Assembly (NCBI GenBank): GCA_030762175.1
Contig: CM060831.1
Location: forward strand, 139,973,001-140,037,000
DNA from: Metallyticus violacea
Taxonomy: Eukaryota; Arthropoda; Insecta; Mantodea; Metallyticidae
Length of the DNA: 64,000 bases
Reading direction: 5' to 3'
Below are positions 11,226 to 23,212 of the stretch, piece by piece (the first letter of the stretch is position 1; every line of letters starts with the position of its first letter). The notes beneath the pieces are model-generated. The model had not been told where the DNA came from. It saw nothing but the letters and a program-made list of their open reading frames with translations, and ran no database searches. The translations under genes and the position numbers were made by a program.

Positions 11226-13880
11226 GTAAGCTGAAGCGACTTAAATCAAAGGAAACAACACCAAAAAATAAATTCTTTTTTATTCAAATTCTTTTTAAGA
11301 CTATGTTCCAGAACGCTCTTTCTTTCTCTGTTTCTCTTGCTGTATATGTAACATTTTACATAGATTGTGTGGTTAAGAATAATATTTCGATAGAATGACA
11401 ACGAAACGAAATATGAAGTCATAATCAGGTGCTTATGTTTGGCTTTCATTATTTGGTTCAATCCTGGGTCTGGATGGTAGAAAAAATAAAACAATGAGTC
11501 ACTGAAAGGTTTGAGATTGGTTAAACACAATTTCAAGTAAATTGAATGTAAAATAGCTGTGCTGGACAGGATTTATTTAAAGATTCATTCAAATGTCACT
11601 TCAAATTATAATAATAATTGAGACAGGGAAAAACAAAAAACATCACTGTGGGTTTGGGTTTGGTTTAAAAACCATTAGTAATATGTTTGCCATTCTCTTG
11701 TTCAATATATGCCTTTCTTTCTGCTGTCTACGCACAGCAGTCTTGGAATATTCCAAATTTATTGCAAGATAGCATCTTTTAGTTGTTACAGGGTTATTGC
11801 TTTTGGCAAGAAAGCTGGTCCCACAATTGAAAGGTAATAAAAGTTGAATGGGTTCAGATCTGAAGATCATAGCTGTGTTGTTGGAAAGGGCCTATTGGTG
11901 ACAGAATAGCCAAAGATCCATGTACTTTGTAGGGATGTAGATGTAAGATGGATATGCCATAGTTATGTTTCCAAATTTTCTCAGGCCTTGAGTAAGACTT
12001 CTGTTTTGTTTATTATTTATGGGGACTTTTAACAGCAAAGTTTTTTTAAATTATCATACTTGGTTGGATTTTTTATACTGGAATTTCACTACCCTTGTTA
12101 TTTTTTGGATATGCTTAAAATATAGTTGCATTCATCAACTTTCTCCAGATGAATGCAAATGTATTTGGAGCATGTCCAGAATATAAAAAGGTTAATGGAC
12201 TTTCTGTGTCTATAATTCGACCAAATATAAATTTAAAATTCTATTGCTTTTATAATAGCATTGAACCACTGTATCCTTACATTTAATGATAGAACCGTTA
12301 CTTGCAATTTAAAATTCCTCAGCAGTACTGATAAAATTATTAATGTTTCATTTAACAAACTGGCAACATTGGAATAGGAAAAAATTTTTTTTAAAATTGT
12401 TTTTCTTATTTCAATTATTACAATATTTATTATAAAAGTGAGTAGGAACTTCAGAGATTACTTTACCAATCTTTTTTTCAAAGCATAATGTAAGGTTTTT
12501 GGAACAAAGGCAGAGAACTGCCAACTTCTTATGTCAAAACAGCAGTTGATAAGGTTAGCTGCAAGGTTGATACAGGTTAGGATCAGTACTACAATTTTAT
12601 ACAATAAAAACCATTAATCACAATTGTCTTTGATTTTTGAAAAGTATTCAGTACTAAATTTGACTCATCCAAAGGTTACCCCTATTGCTTCAGACTGATA
12701 TTATTTCTTGTGACAGAGTATTTGCATGGAGTAAAACCTTAGCTGTGCTTTCGTTTAGAAAAGATGACAATTAATATAATGTGAAAATATTATTTCATCA
12801 GATGGATAGATATTTTATTCACCATTTATTTTATACATAAATCTTGGCATTATTAATACATAGAAGTAAACTTAAAATAAAATAAACTTCCATACGGATG
12901 CTTACACACACACACACATACATGCACGCATGCACTTGCACAGCCTTTATTGCTATAATGACTAATTATGCCTCTAAAAGTAATGAAATTCTGAAACTAA
13001 ATATTGTTTTCATGTATGTTCTTGTGGGCTAAAACCAATAGTTTTAAAACACCAATTTTTCTTTCCTTCCTTCTTTTGAATGCCTTTATTTGCAGGTCTT
13101 TGAGTTCATTTGGTACTTTATTATGCATTTATATTCCCAAAAGGTAAATGCTATTTTGACTTGATAATTCTGTGGCTTCTAAATGTAAAATGTTACATGA
13201 TCTTTTGCAATAGTTATATAGAGAGGAATGTTTTATGAAAAGATCTTTATTTTTATGCATATAAAGTAATATTTCAAATGTCTGTGTTAGGCAATGGTAA
13301 CATCAGCAATTGCTTAAAAAGTGATTTGCTTGATGTTCTGACTGGTACACACATAATTCATTTCTAAATCATAAATATTTTGGATGCCTTTGAAGAAGAT
13401 CCCAGAATAGTATTCCATATCATTGGTAAAATATGACTTAGTATCTGAACTGCTTAGCAAAGCTTGAAAAAATATTTTAGTGATTTAAGCAATAAAACAA
13501 TGAATTATGTCTGAACATACATTATAGTGATTCAACTTTGACCAGAATCAATGGATGCAATAAAATGAAATGAAGTTTTGATGGGCACTTAAAAAAAATT
13601 GATCTTATACAAAATATGGGTGGTGCCATTTAAAAAAAATGTTTTGCAAGTAATAGTTTTAAGTATAAAAGGATCATAGTTGAAAATCATAGCTTCGTCT
13701 CCTGTGATGATGGATTACAGTATTGCTCTCTATTTCTTAATGGAATGAAAAGAACTACCAATTAATCAATGAGACAATAAATTTAATTAAGCATTACATA
13801 ATTTAAAAACATCATCATACAAATAATTGTTCACTATAATACATTACTCTATTTACCTTACTTTTTTTTTTTTTTTTTTG
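11226..13880. other. Intron 2, first part: no clear element
   Basis: AT-rich, CpG-poor DNA. A minus-strand frame at 11643-11870 (…FLAKSNNPVTTKRCYLAINL…) may be a decayed repeat protein, but I cannot name it. A short (CA)n lies at about 12904-12919 and a T-run at 13861-13879. Confidence 0.4.
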
Positions 13881-13883
13881 ATT

Positions 13884-14168
13884 GATTTATTTATGGACGC
13901 TCTTTAACATCTCAGGTCATCAGCGTCCCATTCAACTAAGGGCATGAAACGGCTGACAAATTTTGCTCAGATGCCTCTCTTTCAGGCTTGAGGTTCTTTT
14001 TCGTGCCGCAAATGTACGACACGGAACTCACGGCTTTACTTCCCTTCCGAAGGAAGCCATACTTACGATTTTTACGCCCGAAAAAATCCATCGGTCCTGG
14101 CCGGGTTTGAACCCGCGTTTTGGGTTTAGGAGGCCAAGTATGGTAACCACTACACCACCAGGACCGAC
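13884..14168 (-). repeat. tRNA-derived SINE, family B, copy 1 (best-preserved)
   Basis: Read on the minus strand it begins GGTCCTGGTGGTGTAGTGGT (A-box TGGTGTAGTGG) and has a B-box GGTTCAAACC within GCGGGTTCAAACCCGGC, then a tRNA-unrelated body ending in a sequence complementary to tttatggacgctctttaaca. The head resembles tRNA-Glu/Val. It retains nearly all CpGs and so is the youngest of four copies, all on the minus strand. Confidence 0.88.
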
Positions 14169-14204
14169 ACCTTACCTTACCATCAGTATAAAAAAACAAT
14201 AAAA

Positions 14205-14361
14205 AATTATGCAATATTGACATAATATATATATAATCTTTATACATAACAAATACAATAAAATATAATCAAAGCTATAGTGTGCAATATCAGCCTAGCT
14301 AAGACATGATTATTAAATTTATTACTGTCTCAAAAATTCATAAAAATATACAATATTGACA

Positions 14362-14424
<63 letters not shown>

Positions 14425-14475
14425 CTATACATGTAACAAATACAATAAAATATAATCAAAATTATTTTATGCAAT
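14205..14475. repeat. Direct duplication around a long (TA)n
   Basis: A segment with caatattgaca, then a TA run, taatct.tacat, aacaaatacaataaaatata and atgcaatatcagc occurs at 14205-14292 and again at 14342-14480. The second copy has a TA run expanded to about 58 bp (14364-14422). Confidence 0.8.
14364..14422. repeat. (TA)n microsatellite
   Basis: About 29 TA units inside the second copy of the local duplication. Confidence 0.95.
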
Positions 14476-14539
14476 ATCAGCTCAAAAAATTCATTAGTGC
14501 TATAAAAGCACTTTTTATACATTTCCAAGAGATCATTTA

Positions 14540-15250
14540 AAATTTTGCAGTAGATATCTCTTTCAGGAAGGTGGGTAAGTGGTTGAATGTTTTTTTTAAT
14601 TTTGACATGAACTCCACTTGCAGGGATTTTAAATTAGGACATATTTCCAGAACCTTTGTTCCCATTTTCATATCTTGACTGACTGCTTGGTAAGTTTTGG
14701 GCTGTGTGATGTGATCATGGCTGGATCTCAGTGTTTCTCTATCAGTTGGCTAGAATAGGATTTTGCTGAATTTGTCTGAAGGTGGAATGTCATAATTCAC
14801 TAACTTACCATGATTTTTTTAAAATGAATTTTTTTTTTCTCATGGAGTATGTATTTCTTTTAACAAAATGGCTTTTTTCTTAATTTCATGGTTGTGTTTC
14901 CAAAAGTGAGTTGCTGCTACTGATTTTTCCAGTTGTTTTAGCTGGATATTTTTAAAATGTTGATTCTTTCTTGTTTGTTTTTCCTATGTATTTTAAATTG
15001 CAATCCGAGTATTCTATTGCATCTATGCCTGATTTTTTCTGGGAGTGTGCTGTCTTTTAGTGATGAATTTAATATGTTTATTTTTAATTGTATTTATTTT
15101 GTGGTGCTATTTTTCTCATGTTCTTTGAAGATCTTCGCACACTTGTGATTATGAATTCTGTATGATATGTGTTTGCAATTTTCTTTGATCTTTTTAAATG
15201 CAGAAATGTCTTTAATTAATCTATGAGAATGAGAATTAGTCTAAAAAATT
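14540..15250 (-). mobile_element. Penelope-like element, degenerate GIY-YIG region
   Basis: The bases around 14880-14960 match, after drift, the GIY-YIG-encoding minus strand at 61620-61690 (shared: ccaaaagtgag.tgctactg.tgattt, aatatt..taaaatg). Translated on minus with frame changes it gives pieces such as YIGKTN-like, AATHFW-like and a C-terminal tail (PPSDKFSKILF). Many indels; dead copy. Confidence 0.6.
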
Positions 15251-15264
15251 AAGTTCTCTTTAAA

Positions 15265-15620
15265 CTTAAAAACCATTAGAAACTCAGACAAACTCAACTT
15301 TGATATTTACAGAACAGCATACATATGGATAACTACATAAAAATCAATATCTATAACTTAATTCCATATAAATGTGCCATTTTCAATAGCTGGGTACACC
15401 AAATAGTTAATGTCCCACTCACAAAAAGAGAAACCAAAAATATTCAGTACAGCAACCAACAGATCTTCATATAATGAGAATCAATATTAAAACATATCAA
15501 AATAGTGCAACTGAAATGTCCAAATCATGCAACAAATTATCACCCCAAAATAAAGTAATTGAAAAGTTAACTTTATTTAAAATGACAGTAATGCATATTT
15601 AATTGATCACCGTTTCAACT
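15265..15620 (+). mobile_element. Penelope-like element, RT C-terminal fragment
   Basis: In the + strand one frame reads YLQNSIHMDNYIKINIYNLI, then PYKCAIFNSWVHQIVNVPLT. This fits the Penelope RT C-terminal pattern (iYRKpT.tDt.i...S.HP...K.a.f......r...vPL). Stops and frame changes are present. It lies tail to tail with the minus-strand PLE at 14540-15250, giving an inverted pair of fragments. Confidence 0.55.
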
Positions 15621-16428
15621 CATTAAACGAGTTTTTAAATAATAATGATAGTATTTACAAAATATGAAATAAAATTTATTTTAAAGTTGAAGTTAATTAA
15701 TTTATTTATCTTTTGATAAATAATTTGTTCTAGAGTGTTTGAATAGATGTTAAAGATTTTTTTTTATACTATAGTATCACATATGATAACTTTGTATATT
15801 ATTACTAGTCTTATATATTTTTTCAAGCGTAATAATCATAAATATGGCTTCCTTCAGAAGAGAAATAAAGCTGTGGGTCCCATGTTGTAGATTTACAACA
15901 TGTAAAAGAACCTTGGGCTTGAAAGAAGAGGCCTATGAGCAACATTTAATGACTGTTTCACCATTCATGTCAACATTCAAAATCAAAATTTAGTTTTGAA
16001 GCTTTTTAGTGTCAAAAGCTTCTAAACACATAAAATACCACGGAAAATATTCATTCTACATTTGTGTTTTTCCTTAATAGTGAATGCAAAACAAACTTTA
16101 ATTAAATTACTGAAGGAGAAAAAAAAATTATGATATCCACACATAAGTCAAATGGAGAACATGTTTGTCCTATACTTAGTGTTATCAGCATCCATTTATA
16201 ATGATATTGAACAACAGTCCATTGCATGAATATAGACACAGTACTTCCATCTGGCACTGAGTTCAGGAAACTTATATTAGGTCGATAAGTATAAAGTGGT
16301 ATTCAAAATTACAAACAACACTAAATATAATCTTTTAGCTTTTCTCATGTGTTGTTTAATTAATTACACAGGTTAAACATCTGTTTAATGCAAAAGTAGG
16401 GATAATAGTTTTTCTGTCTGTTTGACAT
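15621..16428. other. Intron 2, last part: no recognisable element
   Basis: AT-rich unique DNA with no coding or repeat signal that I can identify. Confidence 0.4.
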
Positions 16429-16662
16429 GCATGTTGTAATTTCATTAAATTGATAAGGTTGACTTAGAAATTCCATTGTTCCAATGTTTATATGTGAATG
16501 TATGGTCTGTAAATTTACTGAAGTTAACTTATTAATTTCCAAATTGCATGTTATAATTTCATTGAATTGATAAGGTTGACTTAGAAATTCCATTGGCAAA
16601 TCTAATGTTTATATGTGAATGTATGGTTTGTAAATTTACTGAAGTTAACTTATTAATTTCCA
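16429..16662. repeat. 117-bp tandem duplication
   Basis: Two units, 16429-16545 and 16546-16662, each starting gcatgtt(g/a)taatttcatt and ending gttaacttattaatttcc, with a few substitutions and a small indel. It ends about 125 bp before exon 3. Confidence 0.93.
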
Positions 16663-16786
16663 GTTAATCTTTGCAGCAGCAGGTAGTTTTGCTTCATTAC
16701 TTTCTAATACATTGTAGTGTGTATTCTTAAAACATGAAATAAGCCTGTTTTGCTATGCCTCAAGAGAGATGTTAAAAATGTTACAG

Positions 16787-16972
16787 GTAATAGCAGACCT
16801 TAAAGGATCTGAAAGCAGTTGGTCATTCCAGACTCCACCAAGCAGCCCAAGTTCACTAGGTTCTCGAAAATCCAGCATGTGTAGCATCAGCTCACTTAAC
16901 AGCTCTTCCAGTGGTAGTACCAAGTCTCATCATTCTCCAAATCATCAGTATTGGCACCGTTCCTTGTCACAG
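16787..16972 (+). CDS. MTSS1: MTSS1/MIM homologue, exon 3: post-IMD serine-rich linker
   Basis: Exon of 62 codons, phase 0-0, with acceptor ttacAG (16785-16786) and donor GTAATC at 16973. It begins VIADLKGSESSWSFQTPPSS, so the junction reads ASEQ|VIADLKG, the conserved sequence just after the IMD. It continues with PSSLGSRKSSMCSISSLNSS and a Ser/His-rich tail (KSHHSPNHQYWHRSLSQ). The Ser/Thr-Pro and RKSS contexts are likely phosphorylation sites; this part is disordered in the family. A 117-bp tandem duplication ends about 125 bp upstream of the acceptor. Confidence 0.93.
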
Positions 16973-17929
16973 GTAATCATACATAAGTGTTAAGAGAGGT
17001 ATAGTGCTAATAAACAATACACTTGTTTCCCATTACCTTCCTAGACTGTTAACAAACCAAGCTTCCTTGTCTTGACAGTTAAAGCTGTTTGCACCTTAGA
17101 CATGACTTGCCAATGATGTGGAGAGCCCTAACAGATGACAGGAGTATGAAAAAACATGTAAATAAAGCACGGGATATAGTTAATCATAACATTTAACTTG
17201 CATTCAAAAAGTATTGAACAATCAATTATCCTAAACATTAAAGTCATCATCTAGAAATAGAACTATATTAATGAACAAACCAAAGACTTTCTCTCTTCTC
17301 TACACTGAGCTAGGTCAAGTGATAAGCAAATGCATTAATAAATCTGCGGATGCGCATGTCATGATTAGCAAGCTTTAATGGTAAATCTGAGAAGTAACCT
17401 CCCACAGTTCGTGATTATGTATTGGATGCATCAATGCTTTCTCTCGTCATACTTAATGTGCTAATGATAACTAAAATTTCCTGAGATTCTTTAAATATTT
17501 ATAGTGTATAATGATAAATTGTTACTTTAAACAAAAAACTTATTTGTATCACAAAAAGCAGTTCTGTGCCCACCAGCCAATGAGGGATGGCAAGTAGTAC
17601 CTGGCCCTGTTTATATCTGGAGAAAGGTTAAGAGAACGTAGTATAAATTTTCAATTATTAAAAAAAGCTTCTAATTGCAACAAAATTTCCATGCTTTCAT
17701 CTTCATATATTATGTTATAACAAGTTTCTACAACAGTGAATATATTTCATAGGTGCAATAGTTTGGTATTTAGGAGCATTTCATATTTCTTCAGCATGTA
17801 AGCTGTATAGCTGTTTAAATTAACTAAAATTACTTCTGAAAATTGTTAAACATAAGCAGGCTGTGTGTGTATATATTTTCCTATTAAAATCATAAGGATT
17901 TTGCCATATAATATACATGGGATCTGGTG

Positions 17930-18270
17930 GCCAAAGTCTGTATCAAACTAAAACTTACAGAAAATGGGACTGAATAGCACATTGAAAAAATATTGAAAAT
18001 GGAAATGAATAGGACCATGCATTGAGGAGGGAAGATGAAAAACAATTTTTAAAGCAGTTTTTGAATCTAGTACTCAAGGAATGGGTAGAAGTGGCAGACC
18101 AAGAATAATATAGTGCAAAATAGTTTGAACTTAAGCTGAGAAATCAGGGAAAAGTTGGAAGAAGATGAAGGTATTGGCAAAGAACAGATATTGATGGCAA
18201 GCTTCCATCAAGGTCCTGTGCTTCCCAGAGCAGTAAGAGGAACTATTCATTCCTTATATATATCAGACAC
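17930..18270 (+). mobile_element. Non-LTR retrotransposon 3' coding fragment
   Basis: Fragments such as GRSGRPRII..., SWKKMKVLAKNR (after frame correction) fit the extreme C terminus of many LINE ORF2 proteins, with RGRPR.RW ... W.e....A.dR. Heavily decayed. Confidence 0.45.
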
Positions 18271-18714
18271 AAATAAATCTAAGTGGATCCAATAGCTCCG
18301 AACTGAATTTTCCTTTCTTCTCATTGTTTGATCTTTTATCTGAATTGAAGAAATTGTTCATCATACCTTAGCTCATCCATCTTTGGTACAAAAGTTATTG
18401 TTGTCTAATGCTTTCCATTTGGCAATGAAGCCATTAAGTGTTCTTACTGTCGCAGTATCTTTCTATGATGGATTCAACAGGTAAAGTTTTAAAGGTTTCA
18501 AGGTGTTCTACATAATTTCTTCTACTTTGAAGTACAGGACAATTTAGCTTTAAATAAATTCCTATTTTATTTAGATATTTTGCCAAATAATTATGTTCTG
18601 TAATTGGTCTAAATTTCACCACTGCATTTTTACATACTGTATGGGAGATGATTTCTGGTTTGTTAATATAATGACTAGTCAAAAAAGATTGAGAATGTTA
18701 TTTTTACATATGGA

Positions 18715-19480
18715 ATACTCTAGGCTCAATCCAGATTAGTGAGGTCTTTTTCAAAGTATTCTCCCTTGGGTTGAATGCACTTTGCCCAATGCATCTACCA
18801 GTCCTGAAACACATGCTTGAAGCCATCTTTTGACATCATTTTCAAAACCGCCTCAGCCTTTTTCATGGTGGTCTTGGAAGTAACAAAAAGCTCCCCTTAG
18901 CTCAGACATGGAAAGAGATAAAAGACACAGGGGGCTAAGTATGGGGAGAGGATGGGAGACACATTCAAAGTTCCCTATACACTTCCACTCACACCATCTT
19001 CTTTTCAGGAGTCAGTGATCTTAGGACCCCCACCTTGCGCACATGCGTCTCACGTACATGTGATCATGCAGAATCAAAAATGCACTGCTATGGGAAATGT
19101 GTAACATGTCTGCAAGTCTGTCATTCATAAAGCAGTCCAGGTGGTAAACTTTGAGTTGGGACAGTAACTGCTCCAATCATATTATTGCATATGTTCCATA
19201 GTGGAAAATTTGTCCCTTTGTAGAGGAAATGAAGGCAACATGCAGAAGCTGAACAGCATCTTGATTTTCTGTCTTCTCAGATACTGGCACAGTAATACAC
19301 AGAATGCATATTTGCTTTCACTGTTTGTCACTTAATGTATATAAAGAATTGAAGCATATCTGTGTCAACTGCACCTGAATCAGGTTTCTGCCTGTGTGAT
19401 GAGCTGATGATGCCAGCCTATGTCATACTGGCTGCTGGGTTTTAAGTTCTGACCTTCTCTGACAATCCCCATCAGTAGCT
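18715..19480 (-). mobile_element. Mariner-like transposase remnant
   Basis: The minus strand near 18720-18870 reads TTMKKAEAVLKMMSKDGFKH, then VFQDW, stop, MHWAKCIQPKGEYFEKD. This is the typical mariner/Tc1 transposase C terminus (F..W..R...CI...GeYFE.D). Upstream parts are present but scrambled by indels. Confidence 0.6.
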
Positions 19481-20050
19481 ATCAAATACCATATTAAAAG
19501 GAAGTATTTTCCTGTGTCAATGTGAAGGCTAGGATTAAAATGTAGAACATAATGTGCAAGCACCCAAACTGAAACACCTACATACTGTAATTATTAAGTA
19601 ATTATGGTGTGAAAAAGTATATTTTTAGCCTTTTTTGTTGTAAGTGATACATATAACAATAATCATCACAAAAACCACGGTTTCTTATGTATGTATTTTA
19701 CGTTTTCTAAATATTTTATGCTTTTTTAGATGCGTTTTTACTTGTTACATAGAAAACATTTTATTAAGCGTAATATCACAACCCTGGTTACATATAAAAC
19801 ACCAAAAACTGTAAGTGCTTGTAAAAGATTTTGCCAATGTGCCTTTGCATATATAATAAAACTTGACGCTATGCTGCATGATTGCAAAATAAATGCATGC
19901 TTCTAGCAATATACTTGCCTGTTCTTTATCTAATGATCCAAAAGTGCAATGTATTTACAGGATGGCACATGAAATATAACATTTATTTAATGTACATTAT
20001 CGCAGTACAAAATTGATGCGAAAATAATCACAATAACCTGGAAAACTGTT
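19481..20050. other. Intron 3 stretch without recognisable element
   Basis: AT-rich, no coding or repeat signal. Confidence 0.4.
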
Positions 20051-20051
20051 A

Positions 20052-20263
20052 CAGTGGGCAAGGCTGCCAAAGAATGGGAGGTCTGTGGTTAAAATTCCAT
20101 TTGAACTGTTCTCCCTGACTCAGATTTTTTTTTTCTCCAGGTTTTCCTTAGTCTTCATAAATGGCAAATGCCAGGAAGGTACTCTAAATTTAAGCCTTGA
20201 ATACTTCCTTTCCCAAATTCTAATTTCATATCATACATCATTATTATCAACTGCCTGTCCAAT
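20052..20263 (+). repeat. tRNA-derived SINE, family A, copy 2 (degraded head)
   Basis: Shares cataaatggcaaatgccagg, aaggta.tctaaatttaagcc and a tcataatctcat-type tail with the family A copies. The tRNA head has lost its CpGs. The 3' end is interrupted by a palindromic PLE end at 20261. Confidence 0.75.
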
Positions 20264-20375
20264 ATAACAAATTATTTATGAGGAATTCACTCAAATTTCA
20301 CTACTTTTGTTCCATTTACTTTAAAACATATCCAAAGTAAGTGGAACAAATTCCTCATAAATAATTTGTTATATT
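20261..20375. repeat. Imperfect palindrome, PLE terminal type
   Basis: Left arm from 20261 (aatataacaaattatttatgagg) pairs with the right arm ending at 20375 (its reverse complement), with an extra cactcaaatttcactactt in the left arm. The centre aaaacatatcc is a decayed form of the hammerhead stem III region AAACATGTCC. Confidence 0.75.
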
Positions 20376-20950
20376 ATACTATATTTCATTGAAAAACCCC
20401 ACTATTTAAATCTAGGAAAATAATAATTGAAAATGTACATTTTTTGCGTAATCTCAGTGCTGGATGAGGTTGCTTGGTGTCCAAATCATTATCATTAATT
20501 TCAAACTTTTTGGTTAATTATACAATAAAACATCTTTAGATCTATATATTCAAACAACAGCACTTTTACCTTTTGCTAAACAGTCATTCATTGTGTGCCA
20601 TTTTATAAAACAAACTCTACTCCATGTTTGTCTAAGCAGATTTCCATTCAATAAAATGCACTTCCAGTGCCGTGCTTCATTAGCACAGTCTTAATGAAAT
20701 AATTATATATTATGACATTTTGTGTGCCAGCATTTAGGATCACAGATATTCTGAATATCTTATTTATTGTGTAATCAAACCAGCTTAACGTTTTCTAAGA
20801 GTTATTATGTTTAAATCAGAGAGTATAGGTATAGCCATTACAAAAGTAAGCATGTAAATATAGATTTAAATAGTTTGGGATTTTCACAGTGAAATATAAT
20901 AAATTATTTTTGAGGAAATCACAAATTTCAATAATTTTTTCCACTTACTT

Positions 20951-20990
20951 GGACATGTTTCAAAGGCAAATTTCCTTCATCGTCAGCACG
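20951..20990 (-). ncRNA. Hammerhead-ribozyme-like motif, copy 2
   Basis: Minus strand: core CUGACGA (20980-20986), extra U (20979), stem II GAAGG/CCUUU (20974-20978 with 20962-20966), GAAA (20958-20961), stem III hexamer ACAUGU (20953-20958) then C. The same architecture as copies at 39.9 and 61.4 kb. Confidence 0.55.
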
Positions 20991-21260
20991 GTTCCACTGT
21001 CAGCTTTCCAGCATGGTATTAAGATGTCACTCTTTGGATTTTATAAACTTTTTGATGATGTTACTATTGTTTGGAAGATCATAATTAACTAAATTTTCTT
21101 TGTTTTTGTTCAAGAATGTGTGGGAAAATATATTCTTGAACGAAAACAAAGAAAATTGAGTTACTTTTGGTCTTCCAAACAACAGTAACCTCATCAAAAA
21201 GTTTATAAAATCCAAAGAGCGAGATCTTAATACCACGCTGGAAAGCTGATGGTGGAACCA

Positions 21261-21296
21261 GGCTGATGAAGGAAATTTGCCTTTGAAACATGTCCA
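21261..21296 (+). ncRNA. Hammerhead-ribozyme-like motif, copy 3 (right arm)
   Basis: Plus strand: CUGAUGA (21263-21269), AGG..CCUUU stem (21270-21272 with 21280-21284), GAAA (21285-21288), ACAUGU (21288-21293), then C. It lacks three bases relative to copy 2, so the core register is shortened. Confidence 0.5.
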
Positions 21297-21346
21297 AATG
21301 AGTGGAACAAAACTAGTTAAATTTGAGTGATTTCCTCATAAATAAA

Positions 21347-23101
21347 GCATATGAATATTTTTGTTACACCATTGTCAAGTAAAGTTAATTAAAATGTTAA
21401 GCTTTTCAGAATTTTAGGTTCTTTTCTACAAATTTATTATTAATTAACTTATTAAGTGAGTTTTAATATTATTTAAGCATCTTGGATGACTGAAAACATG
21501 TTTACTCATTCAGCGCATGGACTACTATTCCCTGCATGAATGGTTCTAACATAAAGAATTGAGTACATTGTCTTACTGCCTTATAATAAACACTTCTACC
21601 TCTGTGCTAAATCAATATTTGAGTTGGGGTTCAAAGCAAAAGCTTCATTTGAGCACTTAATCATATGAACAGAAATCAATGTATATTATGCAAACATGGT
21701 CAGTTATGGTTAGTTCTTGCTCTTTGTCCATATAATATTATAAATAGTTGCAGTGCTACTCAAAAAAGAACTTTTAAATTTTCTTCCAGTTATAAAAGCT
21801 TTTAATATAATTTAACACTGCATTAGGCCCAATGTATCTGAGAGATAATGGCTGCATTTATGGTTCTGCTATCTGAAAATCCTGGTGCATATTTTACAAG
21901 TGTTTTACTTTTACTGTAGCATTCCTTATTTTATTTCTAAAAAAACAATATATGTAATACAGTATAGACATTGAAGTGATAAGTGTTTATATTATGGGAA
22001 ATAAATTAATATTACTGTCATAATATAATAAGGGAAAGAAAAATAACTTTTATAATCATCAATGAAGTATTTTAAACTTTTCATGAAATCATTGAGTTTT
22101 CTCCTTATTCTTCCACTGAAAATAAATGCAACTTTTATAATAGTTATTCCTTGGAATCTAAGAAGAAGCTACTTTCAAGATATTGCAAAGTTTAATATTG
22201 TTTAGAGCATGCAGTGCAGATATGCAAGAAGTATGCTGAGACTATACTGTGAATCTTTTCATTAATATAGACTGAAAGTTATTTCTTTACACACTAACAG
22301 AAACTTGCAACTAATTTTCATAATGTTATATTCTTGGAGATTTTTCAAAGCAATTGAGATAATTTAGATTCAATTCTTCTGGTTTCTGTAACATGCACGA
22401 AAACATGGCTGACAGCAAGGAAGGATACAAACACAATGAGGTACATGAGTGAGCACAGTGTATCCCATGGATACTTTTACTTGAAGATGAGGCAAAAATA
22501 ACAGGCAGCTGATCAATAATGAACAAGGGATTGCTTATTAGATTTTAAGAAGCTATTATGCATTGAAGCCATTTTGCATCAACAGTTACATTAGTACACT
22601 AAAAGGAGAAAGAAATATATTTCAGATACATTGAGGCCAATGGAGGGTTAATAGCCTCTAAAGGGGAATATTAATTGATTAATATAGGTTGTGAGGAGTT
22701 TAAACAACGTACAAATAAGAATTAATAATACCTTAAAATAAAAATGTTTATTTTGTGTTAAAACTTAGCTAAATATAAAATGAATAATTTCACATGCATT
22801 TAATAAAATATTAAAATAATTAAAACACAAAACTACTGAAAGTTACAAAATATTTCCTAATGGTATGCTTTTTAAATGTCAAAAGTCAGTAAGAGACAAA
22901 TAACATTGACTTAAACCCATATAATTATTTCATAACGTTTATCTTAATTTAATTTCTTTATGTTGAGTTTCATGTTTTCTTCTGAAATAAAATTACAGGA
23001 AAGATTAACTACATAATTTCTTTTCTTTTGCATTAATTTATTTTTTTATGTTTTGAATTTGTTTCTTTTCATTTGGTGTGTTATTTTGTTTTTTATATTA
23101 G
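21347..23101. other. Intron 3, last part: nothing recognisable
   Basis: AT-rich, very CpG-poor. The minus-strand frame at 22326-22526 has no family signal. Confidence 0.45.
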
Positions 23102-23212
23102 CAACCTTTGCCTGCGGGCATTCATCGTCTCTCCAGTATCTCCTCACAGGATTCAGGATTCACATCACAGGATATGCTGTTTCCAAGGCCTGCCTCTATA
23201 CATGGGGTCAAG
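23102..23212 (+). CDS. MTSS1: MTSS1/MIM homologue, exon 4: RLSSISSQDSGFTSQD motif
   Basis: Exon of 37 codons, phase 0-0, with acceptor attAG at 23100-23101 after a very T-rich tract and donor GTACTA at 23213. It encodes QPLPAGIHRLSSISSQDSGF, then TSQDMLFPRPASIHGVK. The RLSS(I/V)SS.DSGF.SQD block is a recognisable conserved element of MTSS1 proteins and places the exon directly after the Ser/His linker. Two overlapping reading frames in the same bases are shadows. The exon is symmetric, so cassette use is possible, but nothing here shows that it occurs. Confidence 0.92.

Larger units (their letters stand above)
20901..21346. mobile_element. Long inverted repeat (arms about 216 bp) of PLE terminal sequence
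   Basis: Left arm about 20901-21117 and right arm about 21131-21346 are near-perfect reverse complements with a loop of about 13 bases. Matching landmarks are tttataaactttttgatga with its complement, ggacatgtttcaaaggcaaa with its complement, and the cctcataaataa end. Each arm has a hammerhead-like motif in opposite orientation. Related fragments lie at 38490-38600 and 39880-40130. Two frames here (20889 + and 21085 -) are mirror-image shadows. Confidence 0.85.

Noticed and set aside
11643..11870. 75-codon minus-strand frame with RRQQKERHILNKRMANI
   Set aside because: Possibly a transposon relic, but the match to any transposase block is too weak to name.
13936..14247. 103-codon minus and 79-codon plus frames
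   Set aside because: They lie within the tRNA-derived SINE (family B), which is non-coding; similar frames recur at 36.1 and 62.6 kb for the same reason.
21027..21297. Pair of small similar proteins on opposite strands
   Set aside because: They are mirror-image translations of the two arms of the long inverted repeat.
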